Source: Actinomycetes bacterium (GTDB lineage Bacteria > Actinomycetota > Actinomycetes > Actinomycetales > Actinomycetaceae). Taken from it: 64,000 nucleotides of DNA. Positions 52,840 through 60,902 of the stretch are shown in pieces. Position 1 is the stretch's first letter. Every line of letters starts with the position of its first letter. Made by a program: the position numbers and the translations under genes. The notes under the pieces are model-generated. The model ran no database searches, was not told where the DNA came from, and saw nothing but the letters and a program-made list of their open reading frames with translations. The stretch is taken from assembly GCA_023389315.1 (NCBI GenBank), contig JAEWEQ010000028.1:62001-126000 (forward strand), read 5' to 3'.

Positions 52840-52874
52840 AAACCGCCGGTGACTACCCCAGTCACCGGCGGTTC
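52840..52874. terminator. Hairpin between the DUF3043 gene and pyrD
   Basis: ACCGCCGGTGACT and AGTCACCGGCGGT flank four bases (CCCC), giving a perfect 13-bp stem between two converging genes. It is preceded by AAA and followed by TCAGTATT. Strong stem, weak T-tract. Confidence 0.75.
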
Positions 52875-52884
52875 AGTATTGGCC

Positions 52885-53907
52885 CTATGAAATCGAGCGG
52901 TTGATGCGGCTGGGCCAGGCACCGCCCTGGTAAATGAATGCGGTGAGGGCCTCAAGTAAATCCGCACCGGCGTCCAGTAGCTGGCGGGCATCATCGGCTG
53001 TGGATATCCCACCCACTGCGATGATGGTACGCCCCGGATCTAGCTTGCCTCGTAGCAGCCCCACCACTTCGACTGCGCGGGCCAGCAGGCGGGGTCCCGA
53101 AACGCCGCCTTCTCCCAGGTCGTGCTTGTTAGTAGTGTTAGTTGCCACCACCCCGGCCAGGTCCTTGTCGTTTACCAGTTCGGCAATCGCTTCGATATCT
53201 TCATTGGCGAGGTCGGGTGCGATCTTCACGAAAATCGGCACCCCTTTTGCACGCCCGTCCCCGGCCTGGGCTGCCCCGGCGCGAGTGGCTTCGATAATCG
53301 GGCCGAGGGCTTCCACGGTCTGCAGGTCCCGCAGCCCTACGGTGTTGGGTGAAGACACATTGATGACCAGGAAGTCAGCGTAGTGAGCCAGTTGGCGTGC
53401 GCATTCGAAGTAGTCGTCCCGGGCTTGGTCAGCGGGGGTGACTTTGTTTTTCCCAATGTTGACACCCACCACTAGTTGTCGCCCGGCTTTGGTGGAGCGC
53501 AGCTTGCGTAAGCGCCCGGCCACCACCTGGGCGCCGTCGTTGTTGAAGCCCATGCGGTTGCGAATTTCGCGCGACTGCGGCAGGCGCCATAGGCGGGGCT
53601 TGTCGTTGCCCGGTTGCGGGCGCGGGGTGACCGTGCCGATCTCTACGAACGCGAAGCCTAAGGCAGCGAAGGCCGCCACCGCGCGGGCGTTTTTATCCAT
53701 CCCGGCAGCCAGTCCTAGGCGCCCGCGCAGGGGGCGGGGCAGGAAAGTGGCGTGCGGAGCGATCGGTTCGCCGGTGGGCAAGGCTGCCTGGAGCGTGGCT
53801 AGCGCCGGAGGTAGTTTACTGATTGCCTCCAGTGAAGCCATCACCACGTCGTGGGCTTGCTCGGGGTCAGTGTGGGAAATGAAGTGCTTAAAAATCCATT
53901 GGTACAC
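52885..53907 (-). CDS. pyrD: Dihydroorotate dehydrogenase (quinone), class 2
   Basis: A 340-residue membrane-associated flavoenzyme oxidising dihydroorotate to orotate in pyrimidine synthesis, passing electrons to quinone. Class 2 signs are the N-terminal amphipathic helices (YQWIFKHFISHTDPEQAH), NRMGFNNDGAQ and the catalytic serine in INVSSPNTVGLRDLQ. NTTNKHD and IIAVGGISTADDA form the FMN phosphate site. The start is GTG with TAGGCT ending 6 bases upstream. It is convergent with the DUF3043 gene, a GC-rich dyad (ACCGCCGG/CCGGCGGT) lying between them. Confidence 0.95.
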   Translation of the reverse strand: MYQWIFKHFISHTDPEQAHDVVMASLEAISKLPPALATLQAALPTGEPIAPHATFLPRPLRGRLGLAAGMDKNARAVAAFAALGFAFVEIGTVTPRPQPGNDKPRLWRLPQSREIRNRMGFNNDGAQVVAGRLRKLRSTKAGRQLVVGVNIGKNKVTPADQARDDYFECARQLAHYADFLVINVSSPNTVGLRDLQTVEALGPIIEATRAGAAQAGDGRAKGVPIFVKIAPDLANEDIEAIAELVNDKDLAGVVATNTTNKHDLGEGGVSGPRLLARAVEVVGLLRGKLDPGRTIIAVGGISTADDARQLLDAGADLLEALTAFIYQGGAWPSRINRSIS

Positions 53908-53913
53908 GTCTCC

Positions 53914-53919
53914 AGCCTA
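53914..53919 (-). promoter_or_regulatory. -10 box of a probable leaderless promoter (pyrD)
   Basis: On the minus strand TAGGCT ends 6 bases before the GTG at 53907; no Shine-Dalgarno site is present. Confidence 0.45.
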
Positions 53920-53946
53920 CCGCGTTTGTGGTAACCGGGGCGCCTG

Positions 53947-54504
53947 CTAGTCCCACCATAGCCACCATCCGGACTGCCAGGGTTCGAAGGGGCCCGACAT
54001 GGGCCAGATTTCATCCGGCGGTGCCAGGGCGGTGACGATTCCGTAGTATTCGCTGATGGTGTCCCACAGGTCTTCGCAGTCGCATTCTTCCCCGTGAGCC
54101 AGGTCTATTTCGTATTCGCTGAAGCCTGCCACCCATAATCCTTCGATGGTGACGCGTTCGTCGTAACGTGCAGGGCCGACCGCATAGCCGTGGAGACGGA
54201 TTTCGTTGGGGTTATCGACCGCTATGTCCAGTAGCTCATCGCACCTGGGACCCAGGTTTTGTCGGTCTTTGAGGTTCGCGGCCGTGAGGTTGTGCCGTAA
54301 CTGTTCGGCTGCCACTGCTCCCAGTCCGCTGAAGGTGGAAAAGGACGGTAGTTCCTTAGTTTCGCTCTGTGGGGTGTGCGAGCGACCCAGGCTGTTGCTT
54401 TGGTATGGGGCTAAGAGGTTGGCGATCGCCCGTTTGGTGGTCCATCCGCGTTCGCCGTAGAGGCCTTCGCCGGTGGCTTGGTTGTCGAGGGTTTTCGTCA
54501 GCAT
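53947..54504 (-). CDS. Unrecognised protein with Trp-rich, acidic C-terminus
   Basis: A 185-residue soluble protein matching no family I recognise. AAAGGAG sits 6 bases before the ATG, the best ribosome binding site nearby, so it is very likely expressed. The N-terminal part has GYAV-type strands later (RLHGYAVGPARYDERVTIEG), a CDCED acidic stretch at about 150, and the end PWQSGWWLWWD with five Trp in the last eleven residues. There is no signal peptide or membrane helix. It lies between pyrD and an RNA methylase, with no shared operon logic. The function is unknown. Confidence 0.7.
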   Translation of the reverse strand: MLTKTLDNQATGEGLYGERGWTTKRAIANLLAPYQSNSLGRSHTPQSETKELPSFSTFSGLGAVAAEQLRHNLTAANLKDRQNLGPRCDELLDIAVDNPNEIRLHGYAVGPARYDERVTIEGLWVAGFSEYEIDLAHGEECDCEDLWDTISEYYGIVTALAPPDEIWPMSGPFEPWQSGWWLWWD

Positions 54505-54618
54505 GTCTGCTCCTTTCGTCGGTGCCAACGATCCCATTCTTGGCAGGCAGATCCAGGCCCAGCAGCGGCCGGGTGATGCGTCTGTGGATGGCGGTAGGGT
54601 GTGGATAGCCAAAGCGGA

Positions 54619-54624
54619 CATAAT
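54619..54624 (+). promoter_or_regulatory. -10 box of a probable leaderless promoter (SpoU methylase)
   Basis: CATAAT ends 7 bases before the ATG at 54632. No Shine-Dalgarno site precedes that ATG; another ATG at 54623 overlaps the box. Confidence 0.45.
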
Positions 54625-54631
54625 GGTGAGT

Positions 54632-55450
54632 ATGCGAATTGATATTTCTGCTTTGGATGATCCGGCGCTAACTGACTACACGAACATGACGGATGTGGCG
54701 TTGCGTTCGCGCCTTGAGCCAGAGCGTGGCTTGTTCATGGCGGAGTCAAGGAATGTCATCACACGCGCCTTGGAAGCTGGCTATCGACCCCGCTCCTTCC
54801 TGATGGCTCCCAGATGGTTGGAGTCCATGTCCGACGTTTTGGGCCAGTTCCCCGAAGTTCCGGTCTTCGTCGCGGAAGAAGCGGTACTGCGCGAGCTCAC
54901 CGGGTTTCGCCTGCACCGCGGGGCGTTAGCTGCGATGCACCGCAAACCCCTACCGGCGTGGGAAGAAATTCTATCCGGGGCTAAGCGGGTGGCGATTTTG
55001 GAAGACATCGTCGATCACACCAACGTGGGGGCGATTTTCCGCTCCGCGGCAGCGCTTGGGGTTGACGCGGTACTGGTGACGCCCTCATGCGCTGATCCGC
55101 TGTACCGGCGGGCGGTGCGAGTGTCGATGGGAACGGTGTTCCAAATCCCCTGGACGCGGTTGCCTCACTGGCCGGCGGCCGACCTTTTGCGCGACCACGG
55201 CTTCCATTCGGTGGCGTTAGCGTTAGAAGACGACAGCGTCACGCTTGATGATTTCACCGGTTTTTTGAGTGACAATCCGCAGCAGAAAGTCGCTTGGGTG
55301 CTGGGCTCCGAAGGCTATGGCCTCTCCCCCGCTACCATCGCGGCGCTGGACACTAAGGTGATCATCCCGATGTCACATGGCGTGGATTCGCTAAACGTTG
55401 CGTCGGCTGCCGCAGTGGTTTTCTGGGCGACGCGTCCGGCTCGAAATTAA
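54632..55450 (+). CDS. TrmH/SpoU-family RNA 2'-O-methyltransferase
   Basis: A 272-residue SPOUT enzyme that would methylate the 2'-OH of a ribose in rRNA or tRNA. An N-terminal RNA-binding domain (about 1-105) with FMAESRNVITRAL precedes the knotted SAM-binding domain: DHTNVGAIFRSAAALG (motif 1), VLGSEGYGLSP (motif 2) and IPMSHGVDSLNVASAAAVV (motif 3). All three motifs are complete, so it should be active. The target nucleotide cannot be told by eye. It overlaps no neighbour and converges on the HAD gene with a 6-base gap. Confidence 0.92.
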   Translation: MRIDISALDDPALTDYTNMTDVALRSRLEPERGLFMAESRNVITRALEAGYRPRSFLMAPRWLESMSDVLGQFPEVPVFVAEEAVLRELTGFRLHRGALAAMHRKPLPAWEEILSGAKRVAILEDIVDHTNVGAIFRSAAALGVDAVLVTPSCADPLYRRAVRVSMGTVFQIPWTRLPHWPAADLLRDHGFHSVALALEDDSVTLDDFTGFLSDNPQQKVAWVLGSEGYGLSPATIAALDTKVIIPMSHGVDSLNVASAAAVVFWATRPARN

Positions 55451-55456
55451 TCGCAC

Positions 55457-56206
55457 CTAGCTGCGTTGGTCGAGTAACTGTAGGACCAGCTTGACGGTGT
55501 CTTCCCACCCGCTAACGCCGTGAGTGGGGTACCCGGCGGCCTTAACCGGATAGTCATTCCCATCTGGGTCGAGGCGGTCCCCGATGAAGAGCATTTCGTC
55601 TTTACCCAGGCCGGTGGCCTGCAGTAGTTGCCCCATGCCGTAGGCCTTATCGATGCCGTGGGCCGTGATATCAACCGAGGTGGATCCACCCGCGCGTACC
55701 TGCAGCTGTGGCAGTTTCACGCTCAGGGCTTGGCGCATGGCGATTTTCTTCTCGCCGGTGGGATCCCATTTTCGTTTCTCTTCCAGCGGCGCGTCTTGGC
55801 CGAGGGCAGAATAGGTCAGTTGGGTGCCCCGGTCTTCGATGATCTCTCCTGCGGGATCGTTTATCCAGTAGCCCAGTTCTTCCGCGGTTTCTTTGATCAG
55901 CTCTTTGACCTGAGCACGCACGTCCTCGGGCAGGTCGTGTCGGTACTGTTCCACCCATCGACCGCCCTGACAGCGCAGGTAGACGGTGCCGCAGGTGGGC
56001 ATCAGATGTAGGTTCGCTAAGTTAGCGCCGACATCTTGTAGGGGCCCAATCACTTGGGTTTGGAACTGGGGGTATTGCGCGCCGGAAATTACGCACACGG
56101 GGAGTTCTTCTAAGCAGCGACGCAGGGCCTGGGCCATTGCCGGCGGCAGTGGGTATTTGGAGGGAGCCAAGGTGTCATCTAGGTCAAATGCCAGTAGTTT
56201 GATCAT
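55457..56206 (-). CDS. HAD-IIB hydrolase (phosphomannomutase-like phosphatase)
   Basis: A 249-residue HAD-superfamily protein. Motif I is LLAFDLDDTLAPSKYPLP, motif II VCVISGAQ, and motif III/IV GKDEMLFIGDRLDPDGNDYPV. The cap-domain stretch EIIEDRGTQLTYSALGQDAP is like eukaryotic-type phosphomannomutase. It may act on a sugar phosphate. The ATG is chosen at MIKLLAFDLDD; 20 upstream in-frame residues are not family-like. AAGGG lies about 9 bases upstream. Confidence 0.85.
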   Translation of the reverse strand: MIKLLAFDLDDTLAPSKYPLPPAMAQALRRCLEELPVCVISGAQYPQFQTQVIGPLQDVGANLANLHLMPTCGTVYLRCQGGRWVEQYRHDLPEDVRAQVKELIKETAEELGYWINDPAGEIIEDRGTQLTYSALGQDAPLEEKRKWDPTGEKKIAMRQALSVKLPQLQVRAGGSTSVDITAHGIDKAYGMGQLLQATGLGKDEMLFIGDRLDPDGNDYPVKAAGYPTHGVSGWEDTVKLVLQLLDQRS

Positions 56207-56299
56207 GTTCGCTACCCTTGTGTGCGCTTTGTTTCCCGGGCTCGTGGTAGTTCGCGTAAGTTCCATCGCGATCCAGGTGTGCTGGGCTGTTTAAATTAT

Positions 56300-56349
56300 T
56301 TTAGCTGGCTGGTGAATGCAACCGCAGTTGCGTTCACCAGCCAGCTAAA
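56300..56349 (-). terminator. Long hairpin after the MetP/MetS operon
   Basis: A 17-bp perfect stem (TTTAGCTGGCTGGTGAA with its complement) with a second inner 5-bp stem (GCAAC/GTTGC). On the minus strand it is followed by ATAATTTAAA. It lies 82 bases past the metS stop and ends the transporter transcript. Confidence 0.85.
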
Positions 56350-56430
56350 GGCTTGCTTAGACGAGGACGTTGCCTCCCAGTTTGCACCACCTTCGCCCAG
56401 TGCCGGTGGCGACCGGCGGTGTTCCCCGGA

Positions 56431-56574
56431 TTAGTCGGTCATGGCACCCAAGGGCTCGTCCTCGTATTCACTCTCGGGTATGGGCAGCATTTGTAGCGCC
56501 ACGATGGAGGCCACTAGGCCACCCCACACGATTGCGATGGTGACGACCATGAGGATAATGGATTCGGGGGTCAT
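56431..56574 (-). CDS. metS: Small subunit MetS of the NSS methionine/alanine importer
   Basis: A 47-residue protein, too short for routine gene callers. It starts MTPESIILMVVTIAIVWGGL, has one membrane helix (about 6-28) and ends in an acidic tail PESEYEDEPLGAMTD. This matches the MetS family described in Corynebacterium, where the small protein is needed by the sodium-coupled transporter MetP. It begins 3 bases after the transporter stop, so translation is coupled. The hairpin at 56300-56349 follows. Confidence 0.85.
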   Translation of the reverse strand: MTPESIILMVVTIAIVWGGLVASIVALQMLPIPESEYEDEPLGAMTD

Positions 56575-56577
56575 GGT

Positions 56578-58134
56578 TTATTCCTCTCCCTTGAAGCGGA
56601 CAATGTCTTCGGCTTTAGCGTGCTTGCTCCACGGCAGCCAGGTGAAGATTGCTGACAGCACTAGCCCCAGCGCCAGGGTTCCCCAGCCGAAGATCATTAC
56701 ATTGGCGGAGGTGGCGGCGAAGCCACCGTATCCTTCGGTGAAGTAGGAAACCAGTGCTTGGAACAGCATCACGGCCAGTACGATCGGGACTACCAAGCCC
56801 ACTACCCAGTTCCAGGCGCGTGGTACGCCGATGGAGGAAGCTAGGTTTAGGTGGCGTCGGAGTACACCGATTCGGGGAGTCACGAAGAAGGCCACAAGGC
56901 ACATCGCGATGGCGGAGGAAACTACGCCGATGTTGTTGATGAAGGCGTCAACTACATCCAGATTCGTCAGGCCGGTGGTGGTTGAGAACAGCGCAATTGA
57001 TACCACGGCCGAGGCCACGGTGGTGTAGATGGCGGCGGACTTTGCAGGCAGGCTGAACTTATCTTGAATGGCGCCAGAAACCACTTGAAGTAGGGACAAC
57101 AGTGACGTTACGCCCGCCAGAGTCAAAGAGGTGAAGAACAAGATCCCGAACAGTGGGCCACCGGGCATCAGCGAAATGATGGTGGGGAAGGTTACGAAGG
57201 ACAGGATCGGTCCGGTTAGGCCTTCTAGTTCTCCCACGGTGGTGTGTGACTGGTGAGCCATGAAGCCGAGGGTGGCGAACACTCCGATGCCGGCTAGCAG
57301 TTCGAAGGAAGAGTTCGCGAAGCCTGCCACCAGGCCGGTGCCGGTGAGGTTGGAGCGGCGCGGCAGGTAGGAGGCGTAGGTCAGCATAATGCCAAAGGCG
57401 ATCGACATGGAGAAGAAGATCTGGGAGAAAGCTGCCAGCCAAACGTGTCCGTGCGTGAGCGCATTCCAGTCCGGGGTGAAGAAGGCGGAGAGGCCTTCGA
57501 CTGCGCCGGGTAGGAACAGGGCACGCCCCACCAGGATCAGGAACAGCAGGATCAACAGGGGGATGAAGATACGGTTTACTTTCTCCACGCCCCGCGATAT
57601 GCCCCGGGCCAAGGCCACGAAAACGAACAGCCAAACCAGTACCAGCGGCACCAGGATCTGGAGGACAGGTGTGAAGGAGATCAGTTTGTCTCCTTCGACT
57701 TGGAGGAATTCTTCCAAGAAGAAGGTGGTGGCGTCTTGCCCCCAGGCCATGCGTACCGAGTAGACCGCGTACATGGCGGCCCAAGCGATAATGACGGCGT
57801 AGTACACCAAGATGATGGAGGAGACTGCGACTTGCCACCAGCCGAGGAACTCGGCCTTTTCAGTTAGGCGTCGGAAGGTTAGGGGCGCAGAGCCGCGGTA
57901 CTTGTGGCCTAGTGCGTAGTCCAGCAACAGCACCGGGATGCCGACGAATAGTAGAGCGATGATGTAGGGCAAGATGAATGCTCCACCGCCGTTGGTATAG
58001 GCTACGCCGGGGAAACGCCAGATGTTGCCCAAGCCGATGGCTGAACCCACTGCGGCGAGCAAGAAGCCGTATTGACCGGTCCAAAGGTCGCGTTTGCCAC
58101 CGTGGGATTTTGTCTGCTTGACCGTATCAGACAT
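56578..58134 (-). CDS. metP: Sodium-dependent (NSS family) methionine/alanine transporter
   Basis: A 518-residue inner-membrane transporter with about 12 hydrophobic segments. The NSS signature WTGQYGFLLAAVGSAIGLGNIWRFP (key part AVGSAIGLGNIWRFP) covers TM1 with its sodium and substrate site; NGGGAFILPYI follows. It takes up small neutral amino acids with Na+, and the adjacent metS gene points to methionine or alanine. GAGGAGGAG precedes the ATG. It is divergent from deoD across an AT-rich promoter region (58135-58298). Confidence 0.93.
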   Translation of the reverse strand: MSDTVKQTKSHGGKRDLWTGQYGFLLAAVGSAIGLGNIWRFPGVAYTNGGGAFILPYIIALLFVGIPVLLLDYALGHKYRGSAPLTFRRLTEKAEFLGWWQVAVSSIILVYYAVIIAWAAMYAVYSVRMAWGQDATTFFLEEFLQVEGDKLISFTPVLQILVPLVLVWLFVFVALARGISRGVEKVNRIFIPLLILLFLILVGRALFLPGAVEGLSAFFTPDWNALTHGHVWLAAFSQIFFSMSIAFGIMLTYASYLPRRSNLTGTGLVAGFANSSFELLAGIGVFATLGFMAHQSHTTVGELEGLTGPILSFVTFPTIISLMPGGPLFGILFFTSLTLAGVTSLLSLLQVVSGAIQDKFSLPAKSAAIYTTVASAVVSIALFSTTTGLTNLDVVDAFINNIGVVSSAIAMCLVAFFVTPRIGVLRRHLNLASSIGVPRAWNWVVGLVVPIVLAVMLFQALVSYFTEGYGGFAATSANVMIFGWGTLALGLVLSAIFTWLPWSKHAKAEDIVRFKGEE

Positions 58135-58298
58135 GATCTCCTCCTCGGAGTCTCAGGGATACGGTTACTGTAATCGTATATTCAATAAAGGGACGTATCT
58201 GTCTCTAAGTGTGGGCATTGGACTGAAAATTAGTTGTGCGTCACACTGATATAACCGTAGTTAACAATCCATTTGTGACCGTTAGGAAGGTAAACACT
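58135..58298. promoter_or_regulatory. Divergent promoter region of metP and deoD
   Basis: AT-rich spacer holding both ribosome binding sites at its ends (GAGGAGGAG for metP on the minus strand, AGGAAGG at 58284-58290 for deoD). TATAAC near 58251 is a possible deoD -10, but no good -35 partner was seen. Confidence 0.4.
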
Positions 58299-59006
58299 GT
58301 GGCAACCCCTCACATTAATGCTGAACCCGGAGACTTCGCCCCCGCTGTACTCATGCCCGGAGACCCCAAACGCGCCGAACGCATTGCCCACCTGCTAATG
58401 GACGATGCCCGCCTAGTTACCGATGTGCGCGGCATGCTGGGCTTCACCGGCACGGTAGACGGGCGCCCATTATCCGTTATGGGTTCTGGGATGGGACAGC
58501 CTTCCGCCACCATTTACGCCACTGAACTCGTGCGCGAGTTCGGAGTCGAGCGCATTATCCGGGTGGGTACCTGTGGCGGTATCGCGCCGCAAGTGAAGGT
58601 CGGCGACGTGGTCGTGGGCCTGGCCGCGCACACCGATTCAGCTATGAACACCTTCCGTATCCCGGGCATTCACTTCTCCGCTGTGGGTTCGTTCAACATG
58701 GCTCGCGCTGCGGTGGAAGCCGCCGGCGACGACGCCAACGTACATGTTGGCACCATTTTGTCGCGCGACCATTTCTACCTCGCAGTCGAAGGCCAGCTCG
58801 ATAACCTAGCCAAATACAACGTCTTGGGCGTTGAAATGGAAGCTGCTGCCATGTACGGGGTGGCGGCAGAGTTCGGCAAGGAAGCCCTCACTATCTTGAC
58901 GGTTTCTGACCATTTGCTCGACTCTTCCAACGACATGAGCGCTGAAGATCGCGAGACTCGCTTCCAGGGCGCACTTAAGTTGGCGGTAGCGGCAGCCTTC
59001 GCGTAG
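58299..59006 (+). CDS. deoD: Purine nucleoside phosphorylase, DeoD type
   Basis: A 235-residue enzyme splitting purine (deoxy)nucleosides with phosphate in salvage. Family signatures: TPHINAEPGDFAP, LMPGDPKRAERIA, GSGMGQPSATIYATEL and GVEMEAAAMYGVA (ribose-binding Glu), SDHLLD (purine-binding Asp). Hexameric bacterial form by length. The start is GTG, set by AGGAAGG 8 bases upstream; earlier in-frame ATG codons lie in the promoter. Not in an operon. Confidence 0.95.
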   Translation: MATPHINAEPGDFAPAVLMPGDPKRAERIAHLLMDDARLVTDVRGMLGFTGTVDGRPLSVMGSGMGQPSATIYATELVREFGVERIIRVGTCGGIAPQVKVGDVVVGLAAHTDSAMNTFRIPGIHFSAVGSFNMARAAVEAAGDDANVHVGTILSRDHFYLAVEGQLDNLAKYNVLGVEMEAAAMYGVAAEFGKEALTILTVSDHLLDSSNDMSAEDRETRFQGALKLAVAAAFA

Positions 59007-59295
59007 GCCATGCGGGATCACCCTTCGGGTTCACAGATCCGCTTTCCGAATCGAGGGATCACCCTGCCGGATCCTCCGTGCAAGCGGCGGCGAGGACGTG
59101 ACAGTAGTTCACGTACTCGCCGCCGTTTGGCGTCTCGCCGTTGAGTCAGTACCACAGAATTGGACGGGAGGTATCCGGAAATATCGCTTGAGCCGAGCCC
59201 GCGAGGCAAATCACTGGGCATTACAAGGCGCCGGATAATTTCCCATGCGCAACTGGCAGCAGACTATGGACGGCGTCCTTCGGTCCGTTTCACCG
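59007..59295. other. Intergenic region after deoD with strong hairpin
   Basis: At 59085-59125 CGGCGGCGAG-G-ACGTGA pairs with TCACGT-A-CTCGCCGCCG, a stem of 16 pairs with one internal mismatch and a 7-base loop, then TTT. It can terminate deoD. Upstream, GGGATCACCCT occurs twice (about 59013 and 59056). The rest holds nothing recognisable. Confidence 0.6.
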
Positions 59296-60042
59296 TTAGG
59301 TGATGTGCATCCAATAGGGGTCGTTTAGATCTCGGCGCAAACTACGCCAGTTCGGTAAGTACTGGTCCATGCGGCGTTGGAATGCCACCTGGTGGCCGCC
59401 TTCCCACAGGTGAGTCATCTCATGCACCACTACGTACTCGATTAAATCCACGGGCAGGTGCACCAGTTGTCGGTTGAGGGTAACTTTCCCGCTACGGCGG
59501 TTACATGACCCCCACCGGCTGCGCATTTGCCGGTACCGCACCTCACTGGGCCGGCGCTGAATGGTTTGGTAGTGATAGACAATGCGGTCCTGCACCACAG
59601 ACTCGAGTAGCCCATCGAGAATGTGGTCGGGGCGCATATGGGGGTCGGCAGGCAGGTAGTCGAGAAAGACCTCATTGTCAACCATGTCCCAGGTCACTCC
59701 ACGACCTAGGCACCCCAAGTTGCGCATGTGCGGTTCCCACTCCCGTAAGGTCCGCTCGGCGCCGAACAGGAAAGCTTGCTCGCCGTATTTCCAACACGAT
59801 TTCGGCGCAATCGCACGCTGGTAGTCGTAATCTGCCAGGCGATCGAGCAACCAGATGAGTCTTTCTTCTAGGAACTGGGTTATCTCTTCATCGCTAGTGC
59901 TGTAGTGCGCTCCGACGCGCACCTCCCCGGTGAGACTATCGACGCGAACCGAAATTCGCGAGGTCATCTGTCGTTTAATGGTCACCGGGATTCCGACGAT
60001 CTCCATGGTGTCGGCCAGCACCGGTCCTCTGGGTGCCATCAT
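59296..60042 (-). CDS. YgjP/SprT-like zinc metallopeptidase (DUF45/M48-related)
   Basis: A 248-residue protein. The C-terminal half has YRQMRSRWGSCN (174-181) and the zinc site VVVHEMTHLWEGGH (HExxH at 207-211 and third His 217), exactly as in the YgjP family. The first 100 residues form the family beta domain. It is probably cytoplasmic; the substrate is unknown. The start ATG overlaps the udk stop by 4 bases (ATGA), so it is co-translated with uridine kinase. Confidence 0.88.
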   Translation of the reverse strand: MMAPRGPVLADTMEIVGIPVTIKRQMTSRISVRVDSLTGEVRVGAHYSTSDEEITQFLEERLIWLLDRLADYDYQRAIAPKSCWKYGEQAFLFGAERTLREWEPHMRNLGCLGRGVTWDMVDNEVFLDYLPADPHMRPDHILDGLLESVVQDRIVYHYQTIQRRPSEVRYRQMRSRWGSCNRRSGKVTLNRQLVHLPVDLIEYVVVHEMTHLWEGGHQVAFQRRMDQYLPNWRSLRRDLNDPYWMHIT

Positions 60043-60656
60043 TGCCTCCCTAAATATCTTTCCACCCGATGAATAATCATCTCCAGGGCGACGAGGTTGC
60101 GACCGCCCTCGGGAATAATCACGTCCGCTTTACGCTTGGACGGCTCCACGTAGAGTTCATGCATCGGTTTGACGGTTGCTAAGTACTGCTGCTCCACCGA
60201 CTCCAGGGTGCGGCCGCGTTCGAGGACGTCACGCTTTACGCGACGCAAAATACGCACGTCGGCGTCGGTGTCGACGAATAATTTGATGTCGAAAAGGTCG
60301 CAAAGTTGGGGGAAGCAGAAGATCAGGATTCCTTCCACGATGATCACCGGATGGGGTTCGACGCGCACGGTTTCTTCCGACCGGTTGTGCACGGTGTAGT
60401 CGTAGACCGGGCAGTCAATCGGCTTGCCGCTGATGAGTTCACTAAGTTGGGCGATCATCAGGTCGTTGTCGAAGGCATCGGGTGAGTCATAGTTCAGTTG
60501 CGAGCGCTGCTCGTAGCTCAAGTCGGAGTGCTCGCGGTAGTAGTTGTCGTGGTAGACCACCGAGACGTCAGTGTTGAAGTGGCGAATCAGTTCCGCGGTG
60601 AGGGTGGTTTTTCCAGATCCAGTACCGCCGGCGATGCCAATGACGAGGGGGCGCAC
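60039..60656 (-). CDS. udk: Uridine kinase
   Basis: A 205-residue P-loop kinase phosphorylating uridine and cytidine in pyrimidine salvage. The Walker A is GIAGGTGSGKTT (residues 7-18). Family residues follow: VVYHDNYYREHSDL, NYDSPDAFDNDLM, CPVYDYTVHNRSEET and VEGILIF. Standard length. GGAG 6 bases before the GTG at 60656 selects this start over a TTG four codons upstream. First gene of a two-gene operon with the YgjP-like protease. Confidence 0.93.
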   Translation of the reverse strand: MRPLVIGIAGGTGSGKTTLTAELIRHFNTDVSVVYHDNYYREHSDLSYEQRSQLNYDSPDAFDNDLMIAQLSELISGKPIDCPVYDYTVHNRSEETVRVEPHPVIIVEGILIFCFPQLCDLFDIKLFVDTDADVRILRRVKRDVLERGRTLESVEQQYLATVKPMHELYVEPSKRKADVIIPEGGRNLVALEMIIHRVERYLGRQ

Positions 60657-60668
60657 GCGAGTCTCCAA

Positions 60669-60902
60669 TCGTTTTGGAAGTTTTCCTTGATTCTATCCGC
60701 CTGTCTCCCCCGTCAGCGAGGACCGCGAGCGACTTGTGGATAACCGGGATTGGAACCCGAAAAACAGCTGTGATGTACCTCACTTTTACTGCACAAAGAT
60801 TCTCACTGTGCCAAAATCGTATATGAAATGACTTGAGGGTGAGCACTGCCGCCATCCCCGGACACCAACTGACCGCCACACATAGGAGTGAGGAGACAGA
60901 TC
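60669..60902. other. Divergent region between udk and the monooxygenase gene
   Basis: Includes an AT-richer section around 60775-60835 with TTTTACTGCACAAAG and GTATATGAAAT, likely to hold the monooxygenase promoter. No confident -35/-10 pair or operator was found. Confidence 0.35.
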
